Origin: Gammaproteobacteria bacterium
GTDB lineage: Bacteria; Pseudomonadota; Gammaproteobacteria; Pseudomonadales; JAUIET01
Length of the DNA stretch: 46,524 bases
Direction of reading: 5' to 3'
Assembly: GCA_030431775.1 (NCBI GenBank)
Contig: JAUIHW010000009.1
Span: 1-46,524 of the forward strand
In this document: positions 24,405 through 32,893 of the stretch, one piece after another
Numbering within the stretch: position 1 is the stretch's first letter
How the letters are laid out: each line of letters begins with the position of its first letter
Translations under genes and position numbers: made by a program
The notes under the pieces: generated by a model
The model's database searches: none
Told to the model about the DNA's origin: nothing
The model's input: only the letters and a program-made list of their open reading frames with translations

Positions 24405-26280
24405 GCGAGCTGTCCAGGAGTGCAGCCAGTTCAGCCAGGCTTGCCGGGTCATCAATGGTCGACGGCACGCTGTATTGCTGGCCATTCACAATTTGTTTGA
24501 TGGTCTTGCGCAAGGTTTTACCCGATCGCGTTTTCGGCAGGCGCGCGCAAACATGTACTTCCTTGAAGCTGGCGATCGCGCCAATTTGTGAACGTACCAG
24601 CGCAACCAGCTCATCCTGCAGCTGCGCCTCCGGCACGTCGACACCGGACTTCAATACGACGAAACCCAATGGAACATGCCCCTTAAGCGCGTCTTCTCGC
24701 GCCACCACTGCGGCTTCCGCCACGGCCGGATGGCTGCCGACCACTTCCTCCATCTCACCGGTGGACAGGCGGTGCCCGGCCACGTTAATGACATCGTCCA
24801 GGCGTCCCATCACAAACAGGTAACCGTCTTTGTCGAGATAGCCGCCATCGCCGCTGCTGTAATAGCCGGGGAAGTTGCTCAGGTAGGCTTGGACAAAGCG
24901 TTCATCATCCTTCCACAGTGAATTCAGGCAGGAAGGTGGTAATGGCAGTTTGATTGCGATGCTGCCCTGGGTGCCAGCCGGCAAAGGCTTGCCTTCATCG
25001 TCCAGAATTTCGATGTGATAGCCCGGTACCGGAACAGTGGCTGAACCCGCTTTACAGGGAAGTTCCTCCACTCCGGTCATGTTCGCGGCTATTGCCCAGC
25101 CGGTTTCCGTTTGCCACCAGTGGTCGATTACTGGCCGTTGCAATACCTCGCTCATCCATTCATAAGTGGGTGGGTCCAGCCGCTCGCCCGCCGAGAATAC
25201 CCGCTGCAGACAGGACAAATCATAGGCTTGTACCAGCTTGCCTTCCGGGTCTTCTTTCTTGATCGCGCGAAAAGCCGTTGGCGCGCTGAACATGGCCTTG
25301 ACTCCATAGTCGGCGATCACCCGCCAGAATGCCCCGGCGTCTGGTGTACCAACCGGTTTGCCCTCGTAAAGGACAGACGTGCAGCCGCGCAACAGAGGTG
25401 CGTACACAATGTAGGAATGGCCAACCACCCAGCCCACATCAGAAGCCGCCCAGTAAACATCGCCGGCATCCACGTCATAAATGGCTTGCATGCTGTAGTG
25501 CAAGGCAACGGCGTGGCCGCCGTTTTCCCGCACCACACCTTTGGGCTTGCCGGTGGTGCCCGAGGTATACAGTATGTACAGCGGGTCGCAGCCTGATACC
25601 GGAACGCAGTCGGCCGGTTTGGCCATGCGGACGCGCTCCGACCAGTCCACATCACGTCCGGGCTGCAGCTCCGCCTGGCATTGCTCGCGCTGCAGAATGA
25701 CGACCGACTCAGGTTGGTGGCTGGCCAGTTGCAAGGCCTCGTCCAGCAGTGGTTTGTAGCCAATAACCCGGCTGCCCTCGATACCGCAGGACGCGGACAG
25801 CACCACAACAGGTTGGGCATCATCAATGCGCACTGCCAACTCACGCGGTGCGAAGCCACCGAACACCACCGAATGAATGGCGCCCAGGCGGGCGCAGGCC
25901 AGCATCGCAAACACCGCCTCGGGCACCATGGGCATGTACAACACTACCCGGTCGCCCTTCTGTACGCCCAGTTCGGCAAGCATACCGGCGGTGGCCTGCA
26001 CCTGCTCCAGAAGCTGTTGGTAGCTGTAGCGCGCCTTGGTCTGGCTAACCGGAGAATCGTAAATTATCGCGGTTTGTTCGCCCCGGCCGGAATTTACGTG
26101 GTGATCTACTGCCATATAGCAGGTGTTCATGACTCCATCCGGAAACCACGACTGCTGGCCAGGAGGGCCATCAGACAGAATGGTTTTGGGGGCTTCAAAC
26201 CACGGTAGACGGCGGGCTTTGTCGGCCCAGAACTCCACAGGGTCATCCTTTGAATATTGATATTCTTGCTGATAAGTCAT
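24391..26280 (-). CDS. prpE: Propionyl-CoA synthetase PrpE (acyl-CoA synthetase)
   Basis: An AMP-forming ligase that activates propionate (and possibly acetate) to the CoA thioester. The 629-residue protein starts like E. coli PrpE (628 residues), with EFWADKARRLPW near the N-terminus. It has the P-loop-like YTSGTTGKPKGV, then DHWWQTETGW, and the C-terminal PKTRSGKTLRKTI containing the catalytic, acetylation-regulated Lys. ATG 26280 is used; the frame extends to a TTG at 26313 without support. It is divergent from the DUF4212-symporter operon, consistent with coupled uptake and activation of short-chain carboxylates. An acetyl-CoA synthetase role cannot be excluded. Confidence 0.88.
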   Translation of the reverse strand: MTYQQEYQYSKDDPVEFWADKARRLPWFEAPKTILSDGPPGQQSWFPDGVMNTCYMAVDHHVNSGRGEQTAIIYDSPVSQTKARYSYQQLLEQVQATAGMLAELGVQKGDRVVLYMPMVPEAVFAMLACARLGAIHSVVFGGFAPRELAVRIDDAQPVVVLSASCGIEGSRVIGYKPLLDEALQLASHQPESVVILQREQCQAELQPGRDVDWSERVRMAKPADCVPVSGCDPLYILYTSGTTGKPKGVVRENGGHAVALHYSMQAIYDVDAGDVYWAASDVGWVVGHSYIVYAPLLRGCTSVLYEGKPVGTPDAGAFWRVIADYGVKAMFSAPTAFRAIKKEDPEGKLVQAYDLSCLQRVFSAGERLDPPTYEWMSEVLQRPVIDHWWQTETGWAIAANMTGVEELPCKAGSATVPVPGYHIEILDDEGKPLPAGTQGSIAIKLPLPPSCLNSLWKDDERFVQAYLSNFPGYYSSGDGGYLDKDGYLFVMGRLDDVINVAGHRLSTGEMEEVVGSHPAVAEAAVVAREDALKGHVPLGFVVLKSGVDVPEAQLQDELVALVRSQIGAIASFKEVHVCARLPKTRSGKTLRKTIKQIVNGQQYSVPSTIDDPASLAELAALLDSSLTPQ

Positions 26281-26364
26281 AGCGGTTTTACGAAATGCTA
26301 CCCGTCGCTTCAATCACCGGCATCTTGCCTGATAAACTGCGCGCAGGGAAATTAGGAAAATCAA

Positions 26365-26613
26365 ATGAAAAATAATAATGCCTACTGGCGAGCCAATATA
26401 CGGCTTATGGTGAAGCTCTTGATAGTCTGGTTTTTGGTGTCATTTGGTTGTGGCATCTTATTAGTGGACCTACTAAACCATGTGCAAATCGGTGGCTACA
26501 AGCTGGGCTTCTGGTTTGCCCAGCAGGGTTCAATCTATGTGTTTGTAGTGTTGATTTTCGTCTACGCCAAAAAAATGGCCAGGCTCGATCGTGACTTCGG
26601 TGTTGAAGAGTAA
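26365..26613 (+). CDS. DUF4212 sodium/substrate symporter small subunit
   Basis: An 82-residue membrane protein with two transmembrane helices (about 14-34 and 44-66) and the family pattern YWRANIRLM, FWFAQQGSIYVFV and YAKKMARLDRDFGV. DUF4212 proteins are almost always encoded just before VC_2705-type sodium:solute symporters and are presumed accessory subunits. AGGA lies 7 bases before ATG 26365. The symporter gene follows after 11 bases. It is divergent from prpE. Confidence 0.9.
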   Translation: MKNNNAYWRANIRLMVKLLIVWFLVSFGCGILLVDLLNHVQIGGYKLGFWFAQQGSIYVFVVLIFVYAKKMARLDRDFGVEE

Positions 26614-26624
26614 GGCCGGTAACG

Positions 26625-28340
26625 ATGGAACTGCAAACTCTAACCTATATTGTAGTCGGGCTGACCTTTGCGCTGTACATTGGCATTGCCATCTGGGCGC
26701 GAGCGGGTAGCACCAAAGAATTTTATGTTGCCGGCGGTGGTGTTCATCCGGTGGCCAATGGTATGGCCACAGCCGCCGACTGGATGTCGGCCGCATCCTT
26801 CATCAGTATGGCGGGCCTGATCGCATTTTACGGGTATGGCGGCTCGGTTTTTCTAATGGGGTGGACCGGCGGATTCGTATTGCTGGCGCTGCTGCTGGCA
26901 CCTTATCTGCGAAAGTTCGGTAAGTTCACGGTGCCGGAATTCATCGGTGACCGCTACTACTCGCGAACCGCGCGCATCGTCGCGGTTATTTGTCTGATCG
27001 TGGCTTCGGTGACCTATGTCATCGGTCAGATGAAGGGTATTGGCGTGGCCTTTTCCCGCTTCCTGGAAGTTTCTTATGATCTTGGGCTGCTGATCGGCAT
27101 GGTCATAGTGTTCTTCTATGCAGTGTTGGGCGGCATGAAAGGCATTACCTACACACAGATTGCCCAGTATTGTGTGCTGATTCTGGCCTATACCATTCCA
27201 GCGATCTTTATTTCGCTGAATCTGACCGGCAACCCGGTTCCGCAGCTGGGACTCGGCAGCACGCTGGCGGGCAGCGATACCTACCTGTTAGACCGCCTGG
27301 ACCAAGTGGTTACCGAGCTGGGCTGGCATGAGTATTCCACACAGGCCCGGTTGAGTCTGACCAATATGTTTGCCTATACGATGTCGCTGATGATTGGTAC
27401 GGCTGGTTTGCCGCATGTGATCATTCGCTTCTTCACTGTACCTAAAGTGGCCGATGCGCGAACCTCTGCCGGCTGGGCTCTGGTGTTCATCGCCATTTTA
27501 TACACCACAGCGCCGGCTGTGGCCGGAATGGCGCGCTTGAATCTGATAGACACTATCTATCCGGAAAGCGGAGGAAACCTGGCTTACGAAGAACGTCCTT
27601 CCTGGTTTCGCAACTGGGAGAAAACCGGCCTGCTGCAATTTGACGACAAAAACGGCGACGGGCTGATTCAATACACCGCGAACGCTGAAACCAATGAAAT
27701 GGTCAAGGTTGATAATGACATCATGGTGCTGGCCAACCCGGAGATTGCCAGGCTGCCGAACTGGGTGATTGCACTGGTCGCCGCCGGGGGCCTGGCGGCC
27801 GCGCTGTCCACGGCAGCAGGGCTGTTGCTTGCCATTTCGTCCGCAATCTCACATGACCTGCTAAAAGGTGTATTCATGCCGTCTATTTCTGAAAAGCAGG
27901 AGTTGTTGGCCAGTCGCCTGGCCATGGCGCTTGCAGTGATTGCGGCCGGTTACCTGGGTTTCAACCCGCCAGACTTTGCGGCAGGCACAGTGGCGCTGGC
28001 TTTTGGCCTCGCAGCTTCGTCGATTTTTCCAGCACTGATGATGGGTATATTCTCGACGCGCGTTACCCGGGAAGGTGCCATCGCCGGCATGATGGCGGGT
28101 CTTAGTGTGACCCTGCTGTATGTGTTTCAGCACAAAGGGGTTATGTTTGTGGCCTCTACAGCGTTTCTCGGCGACCTGCAGCCGAATTGGTTTCTCGGCA
28201 TTGAGCCTAACGCTTTTGGCGTTGTGGGTGCTGTGCTGAACTTTGCGGTTGCTCTGACGGTTTCCCGGTTTACCGCCATGCCGCCGGCCGATGTCAGGGA
28301 AATGGTGGAAAGCATTCGCGTTCCTGCCCGGACAATCTGA
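26625..28340 (+). CDS. Sodium:solute symporter, VC_2705/ActP-like
   Basis: A 571-residue inner-membrane symporter of the SSS family with about 13 transmembrane helices. Typical segments are the N-terminal STKEFYVAGGGVHPVANGMA, AADWMSAASFISMAGLI, and AALSTAAGLLLAISSAISHD. It carries a loop (about 310-360) with acidic residues between helices, as in the VC_2705 subgroup. Substrates of the family include acetate and other short carboxylates, and the prpE neighbour supports propionate or acetate. It is co-transcribed with DUF4212 and the downstream regulators. Confidence 0.92.
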   Translation: MELQTLTYIVVGLTFALYIGIAIWARAGSTKEFYVAGGGVHPVANGMATAADWMSAASFISMAGLIAFYGYGGSVFLMGWTGGFVLLALLLAPYLRKFGKFTVPEFIGDRYYSRTARIVAVICLIVASVTYVIGQMKGIGVAFSRFLEVSYDLGLLIGMVIVFFYAVLGGMKGITYTQIAQYCVLILAYTIPAIFISLNLTGNPVPQLGLGSTLAGSDTYLLDRLDQVVTELGWHEYSTQARLSLTNMFAYTMSLMIGTAGLPHVIIRFFTVPKVADARTSAGWALVFIAILYTTAPAVAGMARLNLIDTIYPESGGNLAYEERPSWFRNWEKTGLLQFDDKNGDGLIQYTANAETNEMVKVDNDIMVLANPEIARLPNWVIALVAAGGLAAALSTAAGLLLAISSAISHDLLKGVFMPSISEKQELLASRLAMALAVIAAGYLGFNPPDFAAGTVALAFGLAASSIFPALMMGIFSTRVTREGAIAGMMAGLSVTLLYVFQHKGVMFVASTAFLGDLQPNWFLGIEPNAFGVVGAVLNFAVALTVSRFTAMPPADVREMVESIRVPARTI

Positions 28341-28341
28341 T

Positions 28342-28797
28342 GTGAGTGTGTTCACCAACAGGCATGTGCTGGTAGCGTTATTGGTGGCCCCACTATTAGC
28401 CCTGATTGCCTATTTTGCTGTCGATCTGGTAGTTGCTGAGAAGCCGCGGCAAGCCCAGGCCGGTGCCAGCTATCCCTTGGCTGCCAAATCGAATTGTCGC
28501 TACCACAGCGGGCGATGCAGGCTGGTCAATGGCGACGTAAGTATTGAATTAACAGTGCAGGGGCAGCGTCTGGTACTGAGCCCCAATCACGCCGCAAGCG
28601 GTATCCGCCTGGCGATCGTCGCTAATGGGCAGGAGCAGCATCTTCCAGTCGCTGCTGTGGTGGGCCAACAACAGTGGCAAGCAGACCTGCCGACAACTTT
28701 TTTTGAGCGCAGCCTGCTACGCGTCGCCGCTCGGATAGGCGCGGCTAAATATTTTGCCGAGACCTCTGCAATCTTTATGCAGCCGGAAGGTGAGTAA
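28342..28797 (+). CDS. Anchored periplasmic protein of the symporter operon, unknown
   Basis: A 151-residue protein with one N-terminal transmembrane segment (about 9-29, LVALLVAPLLALIAYFAV) and a periplasmic beta-rich domain with two close cysteines (SNCRYHSGRC). I recognise no family; the shape resembles FixH-like or other one-pass domains. It starts at GTG 28342 (or 28348), one base after the symporter stop, and its stop overlaps the next start (TAATG). Coupling at both ends suggests a role with the symporter or its regulators. Confidence 0.6.
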   Translation: MSVFTNRHVLVALLVAPLLALIAYFAVDLVVAEKPRQAQAGASYPLAAKSNCRYHSGRCRLVNGDVSIELTVQGQRLVLSPNHAASGIRLAIVANGQEQHLPVAAVVGQQQWQADLPTTFFERSLLRVAARIGAAKYFAETSAIFMQPEGE

Positions 28798-30650
28798 TGG
28801 TCGCAACTGGCCTGTCGCCGGAACTCGCTGCGATTGCTGATTTCCTGAGTGCCTGCGCCCCCTTCGACTGCCTGACTGAAGCCCAGTTGGAGCAGTGCGT
28901 TAGAAACATCGAAATCAGCTACCATCGCGAAGGCAGCCGTATCAATCCCGATACCGGTGGTTCGCTGTTACGCATCGTGAAGTCCGGTGCCCTGGATGTA
29001 CTGGACGGCGACAATCTGCTGGACCGGTTGGGCGAGCGCGAAAGCGTTAATTTACCCAATTTACAGCAGCAGAACCCGCGGGTGTTTGCCAGGGTTATTG
29101 AAGATACGCTGCTGTATCAGCTGGACAACACGCTGCTTAATGAGCTGCGGGCTGACAATCGCGATTTTGATCGTTATTACCATTCACAACGGGCGCGTCG
29201 CCTGCGCCGTGCTGCCCGGTATCTGCCCGGCGTGTCAAAAATGATGACGCCACTGAACGACCTCAGCCGACGCGATGTGGTGGCGGCTTCGGCATCCACG
29301 TCGGTTGCCGAAGCCGCCGGAATCATGACTGAACAAAGGGTATCATCGATTTTGATCATGGATGGCGACCAGCTCAGTGGGGTAGTAACCGACCGCGACC
29401 TGCGCAGCCGTGTGGTGGCCAGGCAGCTCAGTTACGCAACGCCTTTGGCTGAGGTTATGAGCCGCTCGCCGCTCACTATTGATGCCGGTGCAACGCTGTT
29501 TGATGCGCTGTTGTTGATGAGCCAGCACAACATTCACCATCTGCCTCTGGTGGAAGGCCACACGCCGGTTGGCGTGGTCACCGCCAGTGACATTGTGCGA
29601 AACCGTGAAGCCGACCCGGTATACCTGATTCAGCGCATTGCTCATCAGCGCTCGGTTGCAGAGCTGGCGCAAGTAGCCGTTGAATTACCGGCTGTGCTAA
29701 AGGCGCTGGTGCCGCAGGGCGCCCAGGCACACCAGGTAACGCGAATCGTATCCACCGTGGCTGACCACATTGGGTTACGGCTGTTGGCGCTGGCCGAGCA
29801 GAGTCTGGGCGCGCCACCGGTACCGTACTGCTGGCTGTTGTTCGGTTCGCAAGCGCGCCATGAGATGATTCTTGGGGGTGACCAGGACAATGCCATGGTC
29901 ATAGACGATGCCGCCACCGAGCAAGACCTGGAATACTTTGCTCGGCTCGCCGATTTCGTCTGTGATGGGCTGGATCAGTGCGGTTTCGACTATTGCCGCG
30001 GCGGCATCATGGCGAAAAATCCAGATTGGCGGCTGCCTCTGACCAGCTGGCGCCAGACGGTCAGCAATTGGGTGCGTGAACCCACTGAAGATGCCGTCAT
30101 GCGGGTCAGCATATTCTTTGATATTCGCGGTTTGCATGGCCAATTCGGCCTCGCGCAGGCCCTGCAGCAGCATATGTTGGCAAGCGCCAGCGCGAACAGC
30201 ATTTTCATGGCCATGCTGGCGCGTAACGCCGTTTCCAACACCCCGCCTCTAGGTATTTTTCGCCGCTTTGTATTGGAAACTGACGGCGAGCACAAAAACA
30301 GCCTGGACCTGAAACACCGGGGCATCGTACCCATTGTTGACCTGGCCCGGGTGGAAGCCCTGCGCTACCAGGTAAGTGATGTTAATACCCGAGCAAGGCT
30401 GCAAAGTCTGATGCACAACGGAAAGCTTGCCATCAAGGATGGCCGTAATCTGATAGACGCCGCTCAGTTTTTGCAGGAAGTGCGTCTGGACAGCCAGTAT
30501 CGGCAACTGAGCAGCGGCCAGGCTCCGGACAACTACGTGATGCCAGCGGATTTGTCCGACATTGACAGTAAGCATTTAAAAGATGTGTTTTCCGTTATCC
30601 GTGACGCACAGACGGCCATAGTAAACCGTTATACCCATGGAGTGGTTTAG
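28797..30650 (+). CDS. cNMP-binding-like/CBS/DUF294 nucleotidyltransferase protein
   Basis: A 617-residue cytoplasmic signalling protein. A cNMP-binding-like fold at about 10-115 precedes a CBS pair at about 155-270 (VVTDRDLRSRV, HHLPLVEGHTPVGVVTASD). Next comes the DUF294 nucleotidyltransferase domain with Gly350-Ser351 and the metal-binding Asp362 and Asp364 in FGSQARHEMILGGDQDN, then a DUF294 C-terminal domain (about 450-600). The layout recalls the N-terminus of GlnD uridylyltransferases. Such genes accompany VC_2705 symporters in many genomes and probably regulate them; the target of nucleotidyl transfer is not known. Confidence 0.9.
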   Translation: MVATGLSPELAAIADFLSACAPFDCLTEAQLEQCVRNIEISYHREGSRINPDTGGSLLRIVKSGALDVLDGDNLLDRLGERESVNLPNLQQQNPRVFARVIEDTLLYQLDNTLLNELRADNRDFDRYYHSQRARRLRRAARYLPGVSKMMTPLNDLSRRDVVAASASTSVAEAAGIMTEQRVSSILIMDGDQLSGVVTDRDLRSRVVARQLSYATPLAEVMSRSPLTIDAGATLFDALLLMSQHNIHHLPLVEGHTPVGVVTASDIVRNREADPVYLIQRIAHQRSVAELAQVAVELPAVLKALVPQGAQAHQVTRIVSTVADHIGLRLLALAEQSLGAPPVPYCWLLFGSQARHEMILGGDQDNAMVIDDAATEQDLEYFARLADFVCDGLDQCGFDYCRGGIMAKNPDWRLPLTSWRQTVSNWVREPTEDAVMRVSIFFDIRGLHGQFGLAQALQQHMLASASANSIFMAMLARNAVSNTPPLGIFRRFVLETDGEHKNSLDLKHRGIVPIVDLARVEALRYQVSDVNTRARLQSLMHNGKLAIKDGRNLIDAAQFLQEVRLDSQYRQLSSGQAPDNYVMPADLSDIDSKHLKDVFSVIRDAQTAIVNRYTHGVV

Positions 30651-31321
30651 TGCTCGGCAAAGCACTTCGGCGAGCCTGGTATAAACGCCATGCGCACAGC
30701 GAGTTGAGCCGGCTATGCCTTGCGAGCGGAAGCCCTGGTAAAGAACGGCTGGAAGAGTCACAACTGGTTGCGATCGACATTGAAACCACCGGGCTGGACC
30801 CGGCCAGCGCCGAAATTGCCAGCATAGGCTGGGTGGAAATCCGTAATGCGCGCATCCGGCTGGGCAGCTTGCGTCATGTGCTGGTTCAAGTGCAGCGTGG
30901 TGTGCAGCACAGTGCCACCATTCACGAAATTACCGACAGCGAGCTGCAATCGGCGCTCAGCCTGGAGCAGGCGATACTCGAGCTGATGCGGGTGTGCAGT
31001 GGGAAAGTGTTGGTGTTCCACTATACCGCTCTGGACGTCACGATGCTCAGCTCGGCGGCCCGTGCACTATGCGGGGTGCCGTTATTAGCAGACTGTATCG
31101 ATACCTTGAAACTCGAACAAAACAGGCTGCAGCGCCACAACATACCTCTGCAATCCGATTCGCTGCGCCTGCACAGCTGCCGCGATCGCTACCATTTACC
31201 ACCTGCCAGGGTGCATAATGCCGCGCTGGATGCCCTGGCTACGGCCGAGCTGCTGCTGGCTATTGTTGAGCACAGAGGCGGTGCTTCGCGGGTGCGTACC
31301 AAAGACTTACTGACCGGCTGA
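30650..31321 (+). CDS. DEDDh 3'-5' exonuclease (PolC/DnaQ-like)
   Basis: A 223-residue exonuclease with a complete DEDDh set: Asp43 and Glu45 in DIETTGLD, Asp129 in FHYTALDV, and His189 and Asp194 in RVHNAALDALATAEL. It should degrade nucleic acid from the 3' end, as in the DNA polymerase III epsilon superfamily, but it sits outside any replication locus. The GTG start overlaps the DUF294 stop (TAGTG), so it is translationally coupled. An exonuclease in this position is typical of the symporter-DUF294 neighbourhood, and its role there is unexplained. Confidence 0.9.
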   Translation: MLGKALRRAWYKRHAHSELSRLCLASGSPGKERLEESQLVAIDIETTGLDPASAEIASIGWVEIRNARIRLGSLRHVLVQVQRGVQHSATIHEITDSELQSALSLEQAILELMRVCSGKVLVFHYTALDVTMLSSAARALCGVPLLADCIDTLKLEQNRLQRHNIPLQSDSLRLHSCRDRYHLPPARVHNAALDALATAELLLAIVEHRGGASRVRTKDLLTG

Positions 31322-31326
31322 CAAGC

Positions 31327-31923
31327 ATGCTGCTGCACCACTGCACTCACTGGATCTTCGATATGGACGGCACGCTGACCCTGCCGGTGCACGACTTCGA
31401 CGACATTCGTCGGCAATTGAGCTTGCCGGAGAATACGCCCATCCTCGAGGCGATCGAGCAGATGCCAGCAGAGCAGGCCAGCGCCACCAAGCGCCAGCTG
31501 CATGCCATTGAAATGGAATTGGCCGGGCAGGCCGAAGCACAGCCGGGCGCGGCTGAATTGTTGCATTGTGTTCGTGGCAACGGTTGCGAGCTGGGTATTC
31601 TCACCCGCAACGACGAAGACATCGCACTCGCCACTTTGCAAGCCTGCGGTTTGCTTGAGTTCTTCCGGCCGGAATACGTCATAGGCCGCGAAACCTGCGC
31701 CCCCAAGCCAGAGCCAGACGGTGTGCACTACTTATTGAACGCCTGGAAGGCCAGCCCGCATGCCACCGTTATGGTTGGTGACTTCCTCTATGACATTGAG
31801 GCCGGCCGACGCGGCGGTGTAAATACCGTACACTTCGACGCCAGTGGCAAATTTCCATGGCCTGAGCTGGCCGACCATAAAGTAACGCAACTGCAAGACA
31901 TCGCGGCGTTGACACGAAAGTAG
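31327..31923 (+). CDS. HAD-superfamily phosphatase
   Basis: A 198-residue HAD hydrolase with the nucleophile motif FDMDGTLTLP (Asp12, Asp14). Motif II is in LTRND, a Lys lies in CAPKPEPDG, and the GDFLYDIEAGRRGG motif IV ends the core. It resembles phosphoglycolate phosphatase/beta-phosphoglucomutase-like enzymes. The substrate is unknown. It starts 5 bases after the exonuclease stop and likely ends that transcript; a structured region follows. Confidence 0.88.
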   Translation: MLLHHCTHWIFDMDGTLTLPVHDFDDIRRQLSLPENTPILEAIEQMPAEQASATKRQLHAIEMELAGQAEAQPGAAELLHCVRGNGCELGILTRNDEDIALATLQACGLLEFFRPEYVIGRETCAPKPEPDGVHYLLNAWKASPHATVMVGDFLYDIEAGRRGGVNTVHFDASGKFPWPELADHKVTQLQDIAALTRK

Positions 31924-31941
31924 CTTAGGCACATGGCCATA

Positions 31942-31991
31942 TCCCGATTCCAGTTGAATGTCGCAGCTGCGTATCGCGAGCTGTGTCGGGA
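31942..31991 (+). terminator. Possible RNA hairpin after the symporter operon
   Basis: TCCCGA (31942-31947) pairs with TCGGGA (31986-31991), and CGCAGCT (31962-31968) pairs with AGCTGTG (31979-31985, one G-T) around ten bases, with a 14-base one-sided bulge. AAAAGAATCT follows instead of a T-tract, so it may end or stall transcription only weakly. Confidence 0.3.
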
Positions 31992-32002
31992 AAAGAATCT
32001 CG

Positions 32003-32031
32003 TTGATTTTACATTCTACGCTTGGTAGATT
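32003..32031 (+). promoter_or_regulatory. Candidate promoter for the peptidase-AsmA genes
   Basis: TTGATT (32003-32008) and TAGATT (32026-32031) are spaced by 17 bases, 45 bases before GTG 32077. Confidence 0.5.
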
Positions 32032-32076
32032 CGTGCTCTATTGCCGCTGAATGGCTCTTGAAAGGGGAGCGATTTT

Positions 32077-32889
32077 GTGAACGACATTTTGTTCTGGGCT
32101 CGGCCCACGGCTTATCTCTGGTTCCTGTTTGTTCTAGCGGGCTGCGCGAGTTCTGGGGGCGGTTATCTGAGGCCAGACACTGCGGCACCGGAACCAGAGG
32201 CGATAACGCGCATCGACTTACCCAAAGCTAAGCTGGGTAGGCAAAAAGAAGGAGATGAATACTACGACCCGAATCGAGAGCGCGTTGGCCTGTTCGACAC
32301 CCATAATCTGGGCACCAACAAACTGGGGCCATATTTCATGGTGTCCGATTTTGCCAAATCCGGAGACCAGCATTTTCGCTATGCTCGCATAGACCCCAAG
32401 CTGGTCACCTGCCTGAACAAAGTGCGTGCCGCGCTCAATCGGCCGATAGCAGTCAATTCGTCTTATCGAACCTGGGGCCACAATGAAAAGTTGCGCCAGT
32501 CCGGTAAGCAAGCATCCAGCAAGAGTTACCATCTTAGCGGCCGGGCAGCTGATGTATCGACCAATGCCGGAGTTTCCTTGTTTGCCAAAACGGTATACGG
32601 CGAATGTGGCTGCAAAGTAGGCCTTGGGGTTGCCAATTCCTTTTACCATGTGGACGTTCGTGGATCCCAGATAAAACCATGGGGATATGGCCGAGGTATC
32701 GCGGATATTCGCTTGGCCGCCGCCCGCTCTGCGCGGAGCAGCGTTTGCGGGGGTGGCGGTGCCATTGATACCAACGAATTGTCCGCCACATTTTTAGATA
32801 ACGCCAGCAAAGCCAAAGACGCTTCAATTTCGATATTTGACAAAACCAAAAAGAAGGTCAAAGAGATGATCGACAACATCAGCAATTAG
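32077..32889 (+). CDS. M15-type peptidase lipoprotein (D-Ala-D-Ala carboxypeptidase-like)
   Basis: A 270-residue lipoprotein with the lipobox LAGC (Cys23). The central domain has the M15/DUF882-like metallopeptidase layout: SSYRTWGHNEKL, then SKSYHLSGRAADV with His152 and Asp159, and FYHVDVRG with His191, a plausible zinc triad. This would cut peptide bonds of peptidoglycan in the envelope. The Ser/Lys-rich C-terminal tail is variable. GGAG lies 7 bases before GTG 32077. The AsmA-like gene starts 4 bases after its stop. Confidence 0.85.
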   Translation: MNDILFWARPTAYLWFLFVLAGCASSGGGYLRPDTAAPEPEAITRIDLPKAKLGRQKEGDEYYDPNRERVGLFDTHNLGTNKLGPYFMVSDFAKSGDQHFRYARIDPKLVTCLNKVRAALNRPIAVNSSYRTWGHNEKLRQSGKQASSKSYHLSGRAADVSTNAGVSLFAKTVYGECGCKVGLGVANSFYHVDVRGSQIKPWGYGRGIADIRLAAARSARSSVCGGGGAIDTNELSATFLDNASKAKDASISIFDKTKKKVKEMIDNISN

Positions 32890-32893
32890 ACTC

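Noticed and set aside
24391-26280. Acetyl-CoA synthetase Acs
   Set aside because: Length and N-terminal pattern fit PrpE better, although acetate activity is possible.
31924-32076. A tRNA, small RNA or riboswitch in the gap before the M15 peptidase
   Set aside because: The hairpin at 31942-31991 does not fit a cloverleaf or a riboswitch I know, so only a weak hairpin is reported.
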